Below are positions 8,757 through 17,190 of a stretch of DNA of 47,556 nt, in pieces (the stretch's first letter is position 1; the number at the start of each line of letters is the position of its first letter). This stretch comes from an uncultured Eubacterium sp. GTDB taxonomy: Bacteria; Bacillota; Clostridia; Lachnospirales; Lachnospiraceae. The notes beneath the pieces were generated by a model. The model worked only from the letters and a program-made list of their open reading frames with translations, was not told where the DNA came from and made no database searches. The position numbers were made by a program, and so were the translations under genes. The stretch lies in contig CANOET010000005.1 of the NCBI GenBank assembly GCA_947564835.1, positions 1 to 47,556 on the forward strand, given 5' to 3'.

Positions 8757-9449
8757 ATGGTAACGGAGTATATAGATTATGCAAAATATAATAATGGTTG
8801 GATTATTTCTAAAATCTCAGGCCATGCCAGAAAAAAGATGTTTAAATATTTCATGCATAATTTTAGGCCGATAAAAAATGACAGGATACTTGATGTTGGC
8901 GTTACGCCAGATAATGCAAAGGAACCAAATAATTTTTTTGAAAAGATGTATCCTTGGAAAAGCAGCATTACGATGTGTACAGTTGAAAATGCAAAAAATC
9001 TTGAAAAAGAATTTCCTGGAAGTAAGTTTATTCAAAATGAAGCAGGAAAACCGCTGCCTTTCAAAGATGGACAGTTTGATATTGTATTTTGCAGCGCAGT
9101 ATTGGAACATGTTGGAAATAATAAAGAACAAAGATTTTTTTTAAGGGAGTTAATCCGGGTTGGAAAGAGAGTATATTTGACAACACCTAACAGATGGTTT
9201 CCTTTTGAGGTACATACAGTATTACCATTTATCCATTGGCTTCCGCAATTTCAGCATCAAAGAATTTTGAAGTTATTAGGTAACAATATGTATGCGGATA
9301 CAAAGAATTTGAATTTGTTAAGCAAAAGAAAACTTACTGTTATGCTTCAATCAATAAAAATACCAATGAAATGGAAATTTTCATCGTATAAATTATTTGG
9401 TTTAACATGTAATATCTTACTTTTTGTGGAAAGGGAGGAGGAAAAATAG
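8757..9449 (+). CDS. Class I SAM-dependent methyltransferase
   Basis: A 230-residue methyltransferase with ILDVGVTPDN at 44-53 (motif I, with the usual GxG varied to GVT) and FDIVFCSAVLEHVG at 107-120, followed by TTPNRWFPFEVHT at 142-154. The ribosome binding site GAAGGAGAG is well spaced from the ATG. It ends three bases before the GT2 gene and is surely cotranscribed with it. Such enzymes often sit beside GT2 enzymes acting on polyprenyl phosphate. The methylated substrate is unknown; a glycan or lipid-linked sugar is the natural guess. Confidence 0.85.
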   Translation: MVTEYIDYAKYNNGWIISKISGHARKKMFKYFMHNFRPIKNDRILDVGVTPDNAKEPNNFFEKMYPWKSSITMCTVENAKNLEKEFPGSKFIQNEAGKPLPFKDGQFDIVFCSAVLEHVGNNKEQRFFLRELIRVGKRVYLTTPNRWFPFEVHTVLPFIHWLPQFQHQRILKLLGNNMYADTKNLNLLSKRKLTVMLQSIKIPMKWKFSSYKLFGLTCNILLFVEREEEK

Positions 9450-9451
9450 AA

Positions 9452-10606
9452 ATGTGTGAATTGACTATTTTGATGCCATGTTTGAATGAATCAGAAACAT
9501 TAGGGATATGCATTCAAAAAGCAAAGAAGTTTCTGGATGAAAATCATATTGAGGGAGAAATTTTAATAGCTGATAACGGAAGTACGGATGGAAGTCAGGA
9601 AATTGCGTCAAGGGGGGGGGCAAAAGTAATTTCAGTAGAAAGAAAGGGGTATGGAAGCGCATTGATTGCTGGCTGTAATGCGGCAAAGGGAAAGTATGTA
9701 ATTATGGGAGATTCTGATGATAGTTATGATTTTTCAAATTTAATGCCATTTATAGAGAAATTAAGGGCGGGATATGAACTTGTTATGGGCAACCGGTTTG
9801 CTGGCGGGATAGAGGATGGAGCCATGCCATGGCTGCATCGGTATATTGGAAATCCAGTTCTCTCGTTTGTGGGAAGGGTTTTCTTTAAAAGTTGGATTAA
9901 TGATTTTCATTGTGGATTAAGAGGGTTTAATCGTGAAAGTATTATGAAACTTGATCTTAAGACAACAGGAATGGAATATGCAAGTGAGATGGTAGTAATG
10001 TCAGAACTAAATCATTTGAAAATAACAGAAGTTCCGACAACTTTGAAAAAGGATGGAAGAAGCAGGGCTCCACATTTAAGAAGTTTTCGTGATGGCTGGA
10101 GACATTTAAAATTTTTATTTATGTACGCACCAAACTGGCTTTTCTTATACCCAGGTATTGCCCTGATTATGATAGGAATTATAGGAAGTATATTTTTAAT
10201 GCTTGGACAGCTGCCTTTGTTCCATGTTGTTCTCAGCATTCATTCGCTGTTATATTGTATGTCTTTTTTGCTAATTGGATTTACCATAATTAATATGTTT
10301 TTTATTGTTAAACTTTATGCATATAATCATCATTTTATTCCAGAGCAGCAATCAGTGAATTGGAATGAAAAACTAAAAGAAGACAAATTTATATTTGGAG
10401 GAGGAGCGCTTGCCTTTTTAGGTATGTTGCTATCTGGTTGTGCATTATTGTATTGGAAAAATTCAGGGTTTTCAGAATTAGTACCAGAAGTTGTGATGCG
10501 TATAACGATTCCAGCTGTAACTTTAATCGAATTGGGGCTGCAGTTAATATTTTTTGGTTTTATGATTGGTATTCTAAAAATTAAAGTGATAGAAACAAGC
10601 ATATAG
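9452..10606 (+). CDS. GT2 polyprenyl-phosphate glycosyltransferase, membrane-anchored (poly-G gene 3)
   Basis: The GT-A domain shows PCLNE at 9-13, DNGSTDGS at 41-48 and the DXD-type DSDDSYD at 87-93, as in dolichol/undecaprenyl-phosphate sugar synthases. The C-terminal third has about four membrane segments, anchoring the protein at the inner face of the membrane. The G9 tract at 9612-9620 encodes R54-G-G-A and keeps frame, so the gene is ON; a slip would stop translation before the DXD motif. AGGGAGGAGG precedes the ATG. The next gene encodes a likely GT-C enzyme that could use its lipid-linked sugar product. Confidence 0.88.
   Translation: MCELTILMPCLNESETLGICIQKAKKFLDENHIEGEILIADNGSTDGSQEIASRGGAKVISVERKGYGSALIAGCNAAKGKYVIMGDSDDSYDFSNLMPFIEKLRAGYELVMGNRFAGGIEDGAMPWLHRYIGNPVLSFVGRVFFKSWINDFHCGLRGFNRESIMKLDLKTTGMEYASEMVVMSELNHLKITEVPTTLKKDGRSRAPHLRSFRDGWRHLKFLFMYAPNWLFLYPGIALIMIGIIGSIFLMLGQLPLFHVVLSIHSLLYCMSFLLIGFTIINMFFIVKLYAYNHHFIPEQQSVNWNEKLKEDKFIFGGGALAFLGMLLSGCALLYWKNSGFSELVPEVVMRITIPAVTLIELGLQLIFFGFMIGILKIKVIETSI
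9612..9620 (+). repeat. Poly-G tract (G9), in frame, in GT2 gene
   Basis: Nine G residues in an otherwise AT-rich gene, read AGG GGG GGG GCA. The tract lies early in the gene (codons 54-57), so a one-base slip removes nearly the whole protein. Confidence 0.92.
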
Positions 10607-10669
10607 ATAAAGTAAGTTACTTAGCAGCAAGACAAGATTATCAATCATAACGAAGGATAGGGGCAGAAG

Positions 10670-12445
10670 ATGGAAGATATAAAAAATAAAAAAAACTTGT
10701 TTCATGTGTATTATTTTATTGCTATGATAACAAGTTATCTGACAATGAGACAATTAAATCGACAAATGTCGGAAAGTATTCGTTTGATTTTTTATATGCT
10801 ATTATTTTTTTCACTAGTTCATTATGAGAAAAACATCCAAAAAATAAATTTTATTTTTTATAAGCCATGGCACAAAATGATGCTTTTGTTATTAGAGTTT
10901 TATATCACATTTTCTATTACAGGGGTTTATGTATTAGACTCAAGTGTAGAATATGAAATGGCATACATAGATATAGTTTATGTTATATTATCGTTCATTT
11001 GGGTACATCCAATTGCTTTATTACTTTTGGAGAAAATACTCTTTATTGGTAATCCCCAAAATATAGGGAAGCAGAAATTTAATAGGAGTATACGATGGCA
11101 ACTAGTCATTTTGATGATGATTCCTTGTATTTTATTTTGTATAGGTTTTAATCCTGCAATAACTAGTTCTGATTCTGAGTATTGTTTTGACCTTGCCCAT
11201 AAGATTTGGGAAACAGAAGTTGTTATGGAAGATTGGCAGCCTCCATTTTATATTTTTATATTAAATATCTTGATTAAAATATATGATTCTGTTTCATTTG
11301 TCATTATTATACAATGTATTTGTTTTTCATTGGTTTTTGTAGACGGGATTTTATATTTTAATGAAAAAGGTGTTTCTAGAAAATTATTGGTGATCATATA
11401 CTGCTTTATTTCATTTGGAATAAGTAATTTAATACAATTATCGACACTTTGGAAAGATATTCCATATATGATTTCCATGATGTGGCTGACGATATTAATA
11501 ATAAAATTTGTATTAGATAAAGATTTATATCAGAAAAAATGGAGCTGGTATATCCAGCTGGTATTTGCATCTGTTTTTTCAGCATTATTCAGACAGAATG
11601 GGATACTTCCGGTATTTGTTATTATTATTTTGTTTCCACTTATATCAAAAGAATCTAAAAAAGTTTTATTAGCGTGTATAATGAGTTTTATTTTGATTTT
11701 ATTAATTAAAAATCCATTATACCAGGCAATGGGGGTGTTAGAAGCGCCACAGTTAAAGTTCTTTTCTCTTGCAAATGATATTATGTATTCATATTACAAA
11801 GGCAATACAATATCGGATGAAGCTATGGATATAGTTAATAAGGTTACATCGAATGATCCTGAAAACTTTGAATATAATGCCTATTTTGTTAATTATAAAA
11901 ATAGTGAACCGAAAGGATATTCTGTAATAGAATTTATGAAAATCTATTTAGAAAATGCCTTAAGGAATCCAAGAGACTCTATAATGGCAGTTTTAATAAG
12001 AAGTTCTAATATATGGAGTATTGTAAAGCCATATGATGAAGTAGCAGGATCGGTTAATTATACTGGGGAATGTATTTCATATACTGAGAATGTATATCCA
12101 TATAGGAAAGTAAATAGAATTACGGTTTTTTTGACAGATATCTGTAGAGCCGTCACAGGAAATAGTGTTTTATATGTGATATATTGGCGGACAGGAATAT
12201 ACAATATTTTGATATTTTCTATGCTAGGAATAATATTAATTAAAATTGGTATTAAAGATCTTATATTTTATATAATGCCTTTTATTCCTATTGTATGCAA
12301 TTTGTTTGCTCTGTTTATTACATCAGGATGGCCTGAATACAGATATTTTTGGCCAAGTATGACAATTAGCTTGTTATTGCTATGCTATTTTATTTTATTA
12401 AAAATGTCTGTAAACTTAGATGAAGGGGGTAAAAATGTTTACTAA
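10670..12445 (+). CDS. Polytopic membrane protein, GT-C-like glycosyltransferase
   Basis: A 591-residue, very hydrophobic protein with roughly a dozen membrane segments. A conserved-looking extracellular loop reads ITSSDSEYCFDLAHKIW followed by DWQPPFY (about 164-194); an acidic S-D-S plus a D-W-x-P-P element is typical of GT-C enzymes that use lipid-linked sugars outside the membrane, and resembles the uncharacterised DUF6020 group. I infer that it transfers a sugar made by the GT2 just upstream. The C-terminal end overlaps a small remnant reading frame. The exact family assignment is unsure. Confidence 0.7.
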   Translation: MEDIKNKKNLFHVYYFIAMITSYLTMRQLNRQMSESIRLIFYMLLFFSLVHYEKNIQKINFIFYKPWHKMMLLLLEFYITFSITGVYVLDSSVEYEMAYIDIVYVILSFIWVHPIALLLLEKILFIGNPQNIGKQKFNRSIRWQLVILMMIPCILFCIGFNPAITSSDSEYCFDLAHKIWETEVVMEDWQPPFYIFILNILIKIYDSVSFVIIIQCICFSLVFVDGILYFNEKGVSRKLLVIIYCFISFGISNLIQLSTLWKDIPYMISMMWLTILIIKFVLDKDLYQKKWSWYIQLVFASVFSALFRQNGILPVFVIIILFPLISKESKKVLLACIMSFILILLIKNPLYQAMGVLEAPQLKFFSLANDIMYSYYKGNTISDEAMDIVNKVTSNDPENFEYNAYFVNYKNSEPKGYSVIEFMKIYLENALRNPRDSIMAVLIRSSNIWSIVKPYDEVAGSVNYTGECISYTENVYPYRKVNRITVFLTDICRAVTGNSVLYVIYWRTGIYNILIFSMLGIILIKIGIKDLIFYIMPFIPIVCNLFALFITSGWPEYRYFWPSMTISLLLLCYFILLKMSVNLDEGGKNVY

Positions 12446-12557
12446 ATTATTTCATGATAAAGTAGTTTATTCCCGAAGAATGGAAAGATTAACGGAATTA
12501 ATTTCTGAAATGATGCGGGGATGGACATGGGAAATGAGGGAGAAGAATTATGGATAA
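12435..12557 (+). pseudogene. N-terminal stump of a class I SAM methyltransferase
   Basis: A 40-codon frame with its own GGGGGT ribosome binding site overlaps the end of the membrane gene. It reads MFTKLFHDKVVYSRRMERL then LTELISEMM and RGWT, which matches how many surface-glycan methyltransferases begin, just before the missing LDVGCGDG motif. The frame then stops inside the start of the radical SAM gene. The best explanation is a deletion that removed the catalytic part and brought the radical SAM gene next to the stump. It may still serve as a leader coupling translation of the radical SAM gene. Confidence 0.5.
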
Positions 12558-13488
12558 TTGTATAGAATTGCCACGTATGAACCATATAGATTTAAAAATA
12601 ACATACAACTGTAATTATAAATGTGAATATTGTTATCAGAATGATAAAGAAGGGAAAAGATGTAGTACGGACTTTCTCTCTAAAGAAAATGCTAAGTATT
12701 TTGTTGAATTTTGCAGGAGATTGGGAGAACCTTTTCATATTACTTTAGCTGGAGGAGAACCTTTTGTTTATCCGTATTTACATTATTTGGCAGAAAATTT
12801 AACTTTAATGGGAAACATTATAAATTTAATTACCAATTTTTCTGCGCCTGAAGAGAAGCTTTATGAATTTTTTGAAAGCTGTAATAATAAATTGGAATGG
12901 TTTAATATATCTGTGCATTTAAGTCAATGGGAGAAGATTGAAGAATTTTATGAAAAACTTGATAAAGTCTTACAATATAAAAAGAATAAGAATAAGAGTT
13001 TTCATATAAATCTTACCAGCGTTGTTACGTTGGAAAATTTTGAGGAGGTTAAGCAGCTGGTCAAAACGATAGAGCAGAGATATGAGGACGTTCCAATTCA
13101 TTTACAGAGAGTAAAATATTGCGGGAAATATGCTCTTTATCCAGAAGAAATTGAAAAATATTTATTGGATAAAGGGGTGACTGTATCAAAAGAAGAAGCT
13201 AATCATATTAATTTTTACGGTAGAAAATGTTGGGGGGGGGTAAAATTTTTTTATGTAGAATCAAATGGGGATATTAAACGATGTTATACAAAACAAAAAA
13301 ATCCTATGGTATTTCATTTAGGAAATTTAAGCAATTTAGATCAAGTAAAAATTTACAAAGAACCATATCCATGTTTGTCTGAAAAAAATGGGGCATGTAT
13401 TTGTCATCCACATTTTGTAAATGAGAAATTTGTTACACAAGTTATGTCTTCGGAACAAGAAATTGCTGATTGGAGCATTAAGGTTTGA
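12550..13488 (+). CDS. Radical SAM protein (poly-G gene 4)
   Basis: A 312-residue radical SAM enzyme: CNYKCEYC at 21-28 binds the 4Fe-4S cluster and AGGEPF at 67-72 is the SAM-binding motif. C-terminal cysteines at about 227, 245, 275, 283 and 285 resemble an auxiliary cluster domain. It is a close paralogue of the radical SAM domain encoded at 15889 but lacks that protein's N-terminal Rossmann-like module. A G9 tract (13232-13240) encodes W228-G-G-V just after C227; the frame is intact, so the gene is ON. A slip would remove the last 80 or so residues including the C-terminal cysteines. The substrate is unknown. Confidence 0.88.
   Translation: MDNCIELPRMNHIDLKITYNCNYKCEYCYQNDKEGKRCSTDFLSKENAKYFVEFCRRLGEPFHITLAGGEPFVYPYLHYLAENLTLMGNIINLITNFSAPEEKLYEFFESCNNKLEWFNISVHLSQWEKIEEFYEKLDKVLQYKKNKNKSFHINLTSVVTLENFEEVKQLVKTIEQRYEDVPIHLQRVKYCGKYALYPEEIEKYLLDKGVTVSKEEANHINFYGRKCWGGVKFFYVESNGDIKRCYTKQKNPMVFHLGNLSNLDQVKIYKEPYPCLSEKNGACICHPHFVNEKFVTQVMSSEQEIADWSIKV
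13232..13240 (+). repeat. Poly-G tract (G9), in frame, in radical SAM gene
   Basis: Read TGG GGG GGG GTA. At the equivalent position the paralogue at 15889 has CWAGSKFF with no G run, so the tract is not forced by protein function. Confidence 0.92.
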
Positions 13489-13535
13489 TAACGATTTGCT
13501 TTGGAGCCATGATGCTGTAATAAATAGGAGAGGCT

Positions 13536-14586
13536 ATGTGTCAGAGTAAAAGAATAGGATATATTAATTCATTAAAAGGGATTGCGAGCGTTAATATTGT
13601 ATTACATCATTTTGTGTTAAATATTGGTATTCCAGAAATACCAATAAGTATGATACAGCAATATATGGCTTGGTGTGGAAAATACGGGTATTTAGGCGTA
13701 GAACTTTTTTATTTTCTGTCCGGTTATCTGATATTAGAGCATTATAACAGCAGGATCAGAAAAATGTCTTTGTATTCATTTCTAAAAAAGAGATTTTTGA
13801 AGCTGTATCCGGTGTTATTCATAAATACATTACTGATGTTTGTATATGCTAAGCCTTCTATATTGAAAGTGGTTAGGAATCTGTTGTTTCTGCAGGCAGG
13901 TTATTATGCTGCGTATGATTCATATGGAAATATAACTTTTATGGATGACTGGGGGGGGAGCGACATGGTTTTTAGCGCCGTTAATAGTATGTTATGTGGG
14001 ATTTTACTATATTACAAAATATTGTCAGGAGGAAACCTGTATGGTGTTATATGTAATATTAACATTGACAGGGACAATCACTTTGGAAGCTGGTTGGGAG
14101 TATCCTTTTTTTAATACAATGACTGCGAGAGGATTGTCAGCTTTCTTTTGTGGGGCGTTATTTTGGAAAATATGGGAAAAAAACCGTTATTTTTTAAAGG
14201 ATATTCCGACAGGAATTGTTTCGGCTTTAATTTTGAGCAGAGTAATATGGGAAATTTATAATAATTGTTCATCTAATTTGACGATTATTTCCAGCATGAT
14301 TATCATGCCTAATATTCTTGTTATATGCGATAAAGTTGCAGTTGTCAGAATATTTATGGAAAATCCGGTATTTCAATGGTTTGGAAGACAATCTTTGATG
14401 ATATATCTTTTACATATGCCTATTCGCCGATGGATGGAAGTTGGATATTTAAAATTTGCAAGTGGCAATCTAAACAGTGAAAATTTTCTTTTTGGATATT
14501 TATTGATCTTATTTGCTGTGTCAGTGATATATGCAAGGTGGGGAAATAAATGCAGAGATATTATAAAAAAAATATTTACAAATTGA
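13536..14586 (+). pseudogene. Acyltransferase 3 family protein, frameshifted at a G8 tract (phase OFF)
   Basis: The first frame (13536-14114) begins like an acyltransferase-3 membrane protein: a start near GYINSLKGIASVNIVLHHF with the catalytic-type histidine, and LGVELFYFLSGYLI. It leaves the family at DDWGG and ends in unrelated residues. Another frame carries on from the tract as GATWFLAPLIVCY to 14586, with further membrane helices and an LLHMPIRRW motif. Removing one G (G7) or adding two (G10) joins them; the G7 version has 349 residues. These enzymes O-acetylate or otherwise acylate exported glycans. Both halves are otherwise clean, which argues for a switchable OFF state. A GGAGAGG ribosome binding site precedes the ATG. 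Confidence 0.88.
13951..13958 (+). repeat. Poly-G tract (G8), out of frame, in acyltransferase gene
   Basis: Eight G residues mark the frame switch in the acyltransferase gene. G7 gives TGG GGG GGA GCG ACA TGG, restoring the family's TWFL region. Confidence 0.9.
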
Positions 14587-14631
14587 TTGTAAATATAGAA
14601 TTATTGTACGGAAAATTGAATGGGTGATAAA

Positions 14632-15870
14632 ATGACAGATATTAATATTATAAAAGAAACATTGAAAAGTATAATTGAATCCGGCAAGAAAAAATTTGTT
14701 ATTTTGCCATATGGAAAATTGGGAAAATTTGTACAAAGAGAATTAAGAGAGCAATATGGGATTCAGGAAAAAATGTGCCTGGATAGCGCGGGGGGGGGTA
14801 AAAATACAGAAGGTGCAATTAAAATGAGCGAGGTTACGTGGAGTGTTTTTGAAGATGACTGTTATTTCTTGTTAGTATCTGCAAGGGAACAAATCCGACA
14901 GGAATTGACAAAAAGTTTATTAGACCATCAAATTGGCAAAAATAGAATTATTGATATATTTGCTGAAGAAAATTTTAATGTGAAATTTACAGATGTGAAA
15001 TTAGATTTTTTATGTGTAGGATTTCAAAAATGTGGTACTACTTCATTAGATTTTGCTTTAAAAGAAAACAGATATATTTATACTCCTCCAGAAAAAGAAA
15101 CACTATATTTTAAATGGTATAAAAATTTCAGTAATTCAGGAGAGATGTTTGCAAAAAGTTTTCCGGAAGAAAAGTGTCGTGGAAAGGTGGTAGGTGGGAT
15201 AGAACCATCTTTTTATAATAATGCCCAGCAAGTATATCAATGTTTTGGTGATAAAATTAAAATACTATTTATGGTGAGAAATCCGATTGAGAGTACAGAT
15301 TCTTTTTTTAGAATGATTATGAGAGAAGTTGTTGATGAATCAAATCTTACATATTATAAATTATATGAAAAAGTATCACCTATCATGTTTGATGCCTGGG
15401 TGAAGGATAATGAGCATTTATATAGTGAATTTAGATATATGAATTATATAGAAGAATATTTGAGATATTTTAAAGCTGAAAATATAAAGGTAATTATATT
15501 TGAAGATTTTTTACATGATACGCGTAAAGTAATGGATGAGATTCAACAATTTATAGGATTAAATAATAATTTATGTAAAACCTATGCATCAGTCCCACAT
15601 GAAAACATCGGTACGTTAGTAAGTAAGAATTATGCTTGTGCGATGGTTAATCATGCACTAAATAATAAAATAAATGAAATAAGGTCAGAAGGGAGTCAAT
15701 TGATGGAAGAAGTGAAAGAAATCAAATCACAAATGGGGATATTTACAAGAGAGCCATATCAAGAATCTATATTGCGGGAAACATTTGAAAGATTAAATGC
15801 TTATTTTGAAAACAGTAATCTTCGCCTGGAAAAATTTTTAAACCGAAAAATGAACTGGTCACAAGAATGA
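14632..15870 (+). CDS. Sulfotransferase with N-terminal Rossmann-like module (poly-G gene 6)
   Basis: Residues about 20-110 are a variant of the cluster's Rossmann-like module (FVILPYGKLGKFVQ). The sulfotransferase domain follows: FQKCGTTSLD around 131-140 is the 5'-phosphosulfate loop and RNPIESTDSFF at 216-226 the 3'-phosphate motif for PAPS. The enzyme would sulfate a hydroxyl of the glycan or its precursor, rare in Firmicutes surface polymers. ATG 14632 follows a GGTGAT site; an in-frame ATG at 14620 is the alternative. The G9 tract at 14790-14798 encodes A53-G-G-G-K inside the module and is in frame, so the gene is ON. No PAPS synthesis genes are in the window. Confidence 0.85.
   Translation: MTDINIIKETLKSIIESGKKKFVILPYGKLGKFVQRELREQYGIQEKMCLDSAGGGKNTEGAIKMSEVTWSVFEDDCYFLLVSAREQIRQELTKSLLDHQIGKNRIIDIFAEENFNVKFTDVKLDFLCVGFQKCGTTSLDFALKENRYIYTPPEKETLYFKWYKNFSNSGEMFAKSFPEEKCRGKVVGGIEPSFYNNAQQVYQCFGDKIKILFMVRNPIESTDSFFRMIMREVVDESNLTYYKLYEKVSPIMFDAWVKDNEHLYSEFRYMNYIEEYLRYFKAENIKVIIFEDFLHDTRKVMDEIQQFIGLNNNLCKTYASVPHENIGTLVSKNYACAMVNHALNNKINEIRSEGSQLMEEVKEIKSQMGIFTREPYQESILRETFERLNAYFENSNLRLEKFLNRKMNWSQE
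14790..14798 (+). repeat. Poly-G tract (G9), in frame, in sulfotransferase gene
   Basis: Read GCG GGG GGG GGT AAA. It lies in the N-terminal module, ahead of the PAPS-binding motifs, so a slip would abolish the enzyme. Confidence 0.9.
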
Positions 15871-15888
15871 TAGAATGAGGAGAATAGT

Positions 15889-17172
15889 ATGTGGAAGATC
15901 AATAATTATATCAATCAAATAGTGAGTGAGGGAAGAAAAATATATATTTGGGGGACAGGGAGAGCCTGCAAGAATTTTATATTTTCTTTCAGAGGAAAAG
16001 ACGTTCCAATAACAGCTGTTATTGATGATTTAACTGTATCAAAAGAGGAGATTTACTTAAAGAAATATGCAATTATTACTTCAGATGAATTTTTGAATAA
16101 AAAAGATAATGCATTTGTTATAGTGACGACAGAAGAAGAAATGATATCTAAGAAGCTGAAATTAAATGGATTCAGGGAAGATTTGGATTATATTGTTTTT
16201 TCAAAACTTATTGTTTGGGGGTTTACAGAGAAGATTTCAGATAAGCAAATAAACAAACCTCTCATCAATCAAATGGATGTCAAAATAACCTATGCGTGCA
16301 ATTTTAAATGCGAGTATTGTTATCAAGCAGACGAAAATGGAAATCATCAATCTAAATTTTTATCAAAAGAAAATGCAGAAAGATTGATTGAATTTGTAAG
16401 AAAATTGGATGACATTTTTTATATTACCTTAGCAGGCGGAGAACCTTTTGTCTATCCATATTTACAGTATTTGGTGGAAGAATTGACTAGCCTGGGAAAC
16501 TATATAAGCATTATTACAAATTTTTCAGCCGCTTATGAAAAAATAAAAGCCTTAATTTTAACGGCGAAAGATAAACTGGCTGTGTTTAATATTTCCGTTC
16601 ATTTATCGCAATGGAAAGATATACGGGAATTTTATGCAAAGTTACGGCAGGTGCTGAATCTCTTAGAGAAAGAAAATATACAGTTATCCATACGCGCTAC
16701 ATGTGTTATAACAGAACAGAATTTTGAACGTGTCAAGAAATTAGACAGAGCAATGAATGAAAAGTTTCCGGAAGTGTCTTTTGAGATTCAACGAGAATAT
16801 CATAATAGTGTGTATGTGATATATAGTGAGGAAATTGAACAGTTTCTAAAACAAAGGGGGTTGGATGTTCCGGTTGAAAGTGCTAATAAAATAGATTTTT
16901 ATGGTCAGAAATGCTGGGCTGGTTCAAAGTTTTTTTACATCGAAGCTGATGGAGAGGTTAGAAGGTGCTATACAAATCAATTTAATAAAAATTCTTATAA
17001 ACTAGGTAATTTATTAAATATTGAAGAAATTAAGGTCTATAGCGAAGCTATGCCATGCCTGTCTGTACATGGTGGCGATTGCATTTGCCATCCTAATTTT
17101 TCAGCTTTAAAAATAGTAAGTGAGCAGCTTGCATCCAAGGAAGAGCTTGGTAAATTTTATAATAATTTCTAA
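15889..17172 (+). CDS. Radical SAM protein with N-terminal Rossmann-like module
   Basis: This 427-residue protein joins a Rossmann-like module (IYIWGTGRACKNF from 18, VIDD at 44-47) to a radical SAM core with CNFKCEYC at 137-144 and AGGEPF at 182-187. The C-terminal cysteines (CWAGSKFF, RRCYTN, PCLS, CICHP) match those of the enzyme at 12550, so both belong to one subfamily. It has no poly-G tract and would be constitutive where its paralogue is switchable. GGAG upstream of the ATG fits a normal site. Substrate unknown; a sugar or alditol linked to the cluster's product is the likely class. Confidence 0.88.
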   Translation: MWKINNYINQIVSEGRKIYIWGTGRACKNFIFSFRGKDVPITAVIDDLTVSKEEIYLKKYAIITSDEFLNKKDNAFVIVTTEEEMISKKLKLNGFREDLDYIVFSKLIVWGFTEKISDKQINKPLINQMDVKITYACNFKCEYCYQADENGNHQSKFLSKENAERLIEFVRKLDDIFYITLAGGEPFVYPYLQYLVEELTSLGNYISIITNFSAAYEKIKALILTAKDKLAVFNISVHLSQWKDIREFYAKLRQVLNLLEKENIQLSIRATCVITEQNFERVKKLDRAMNEKFPEVSFEIQREYHNSVYVIYSEEIEQFLKQRGLDVPVESANKIDFYGQKCWAGSKFFYIEADGEVRRCYTNQFNKNSYKLGNLLNIEEIKVYSEAMPCLSVHGGDCICHPNFSALKIVSEQLASKEELGKFYNNF

Positions 17173-17190
17173 TAATGAAGGAGAAGAGTT

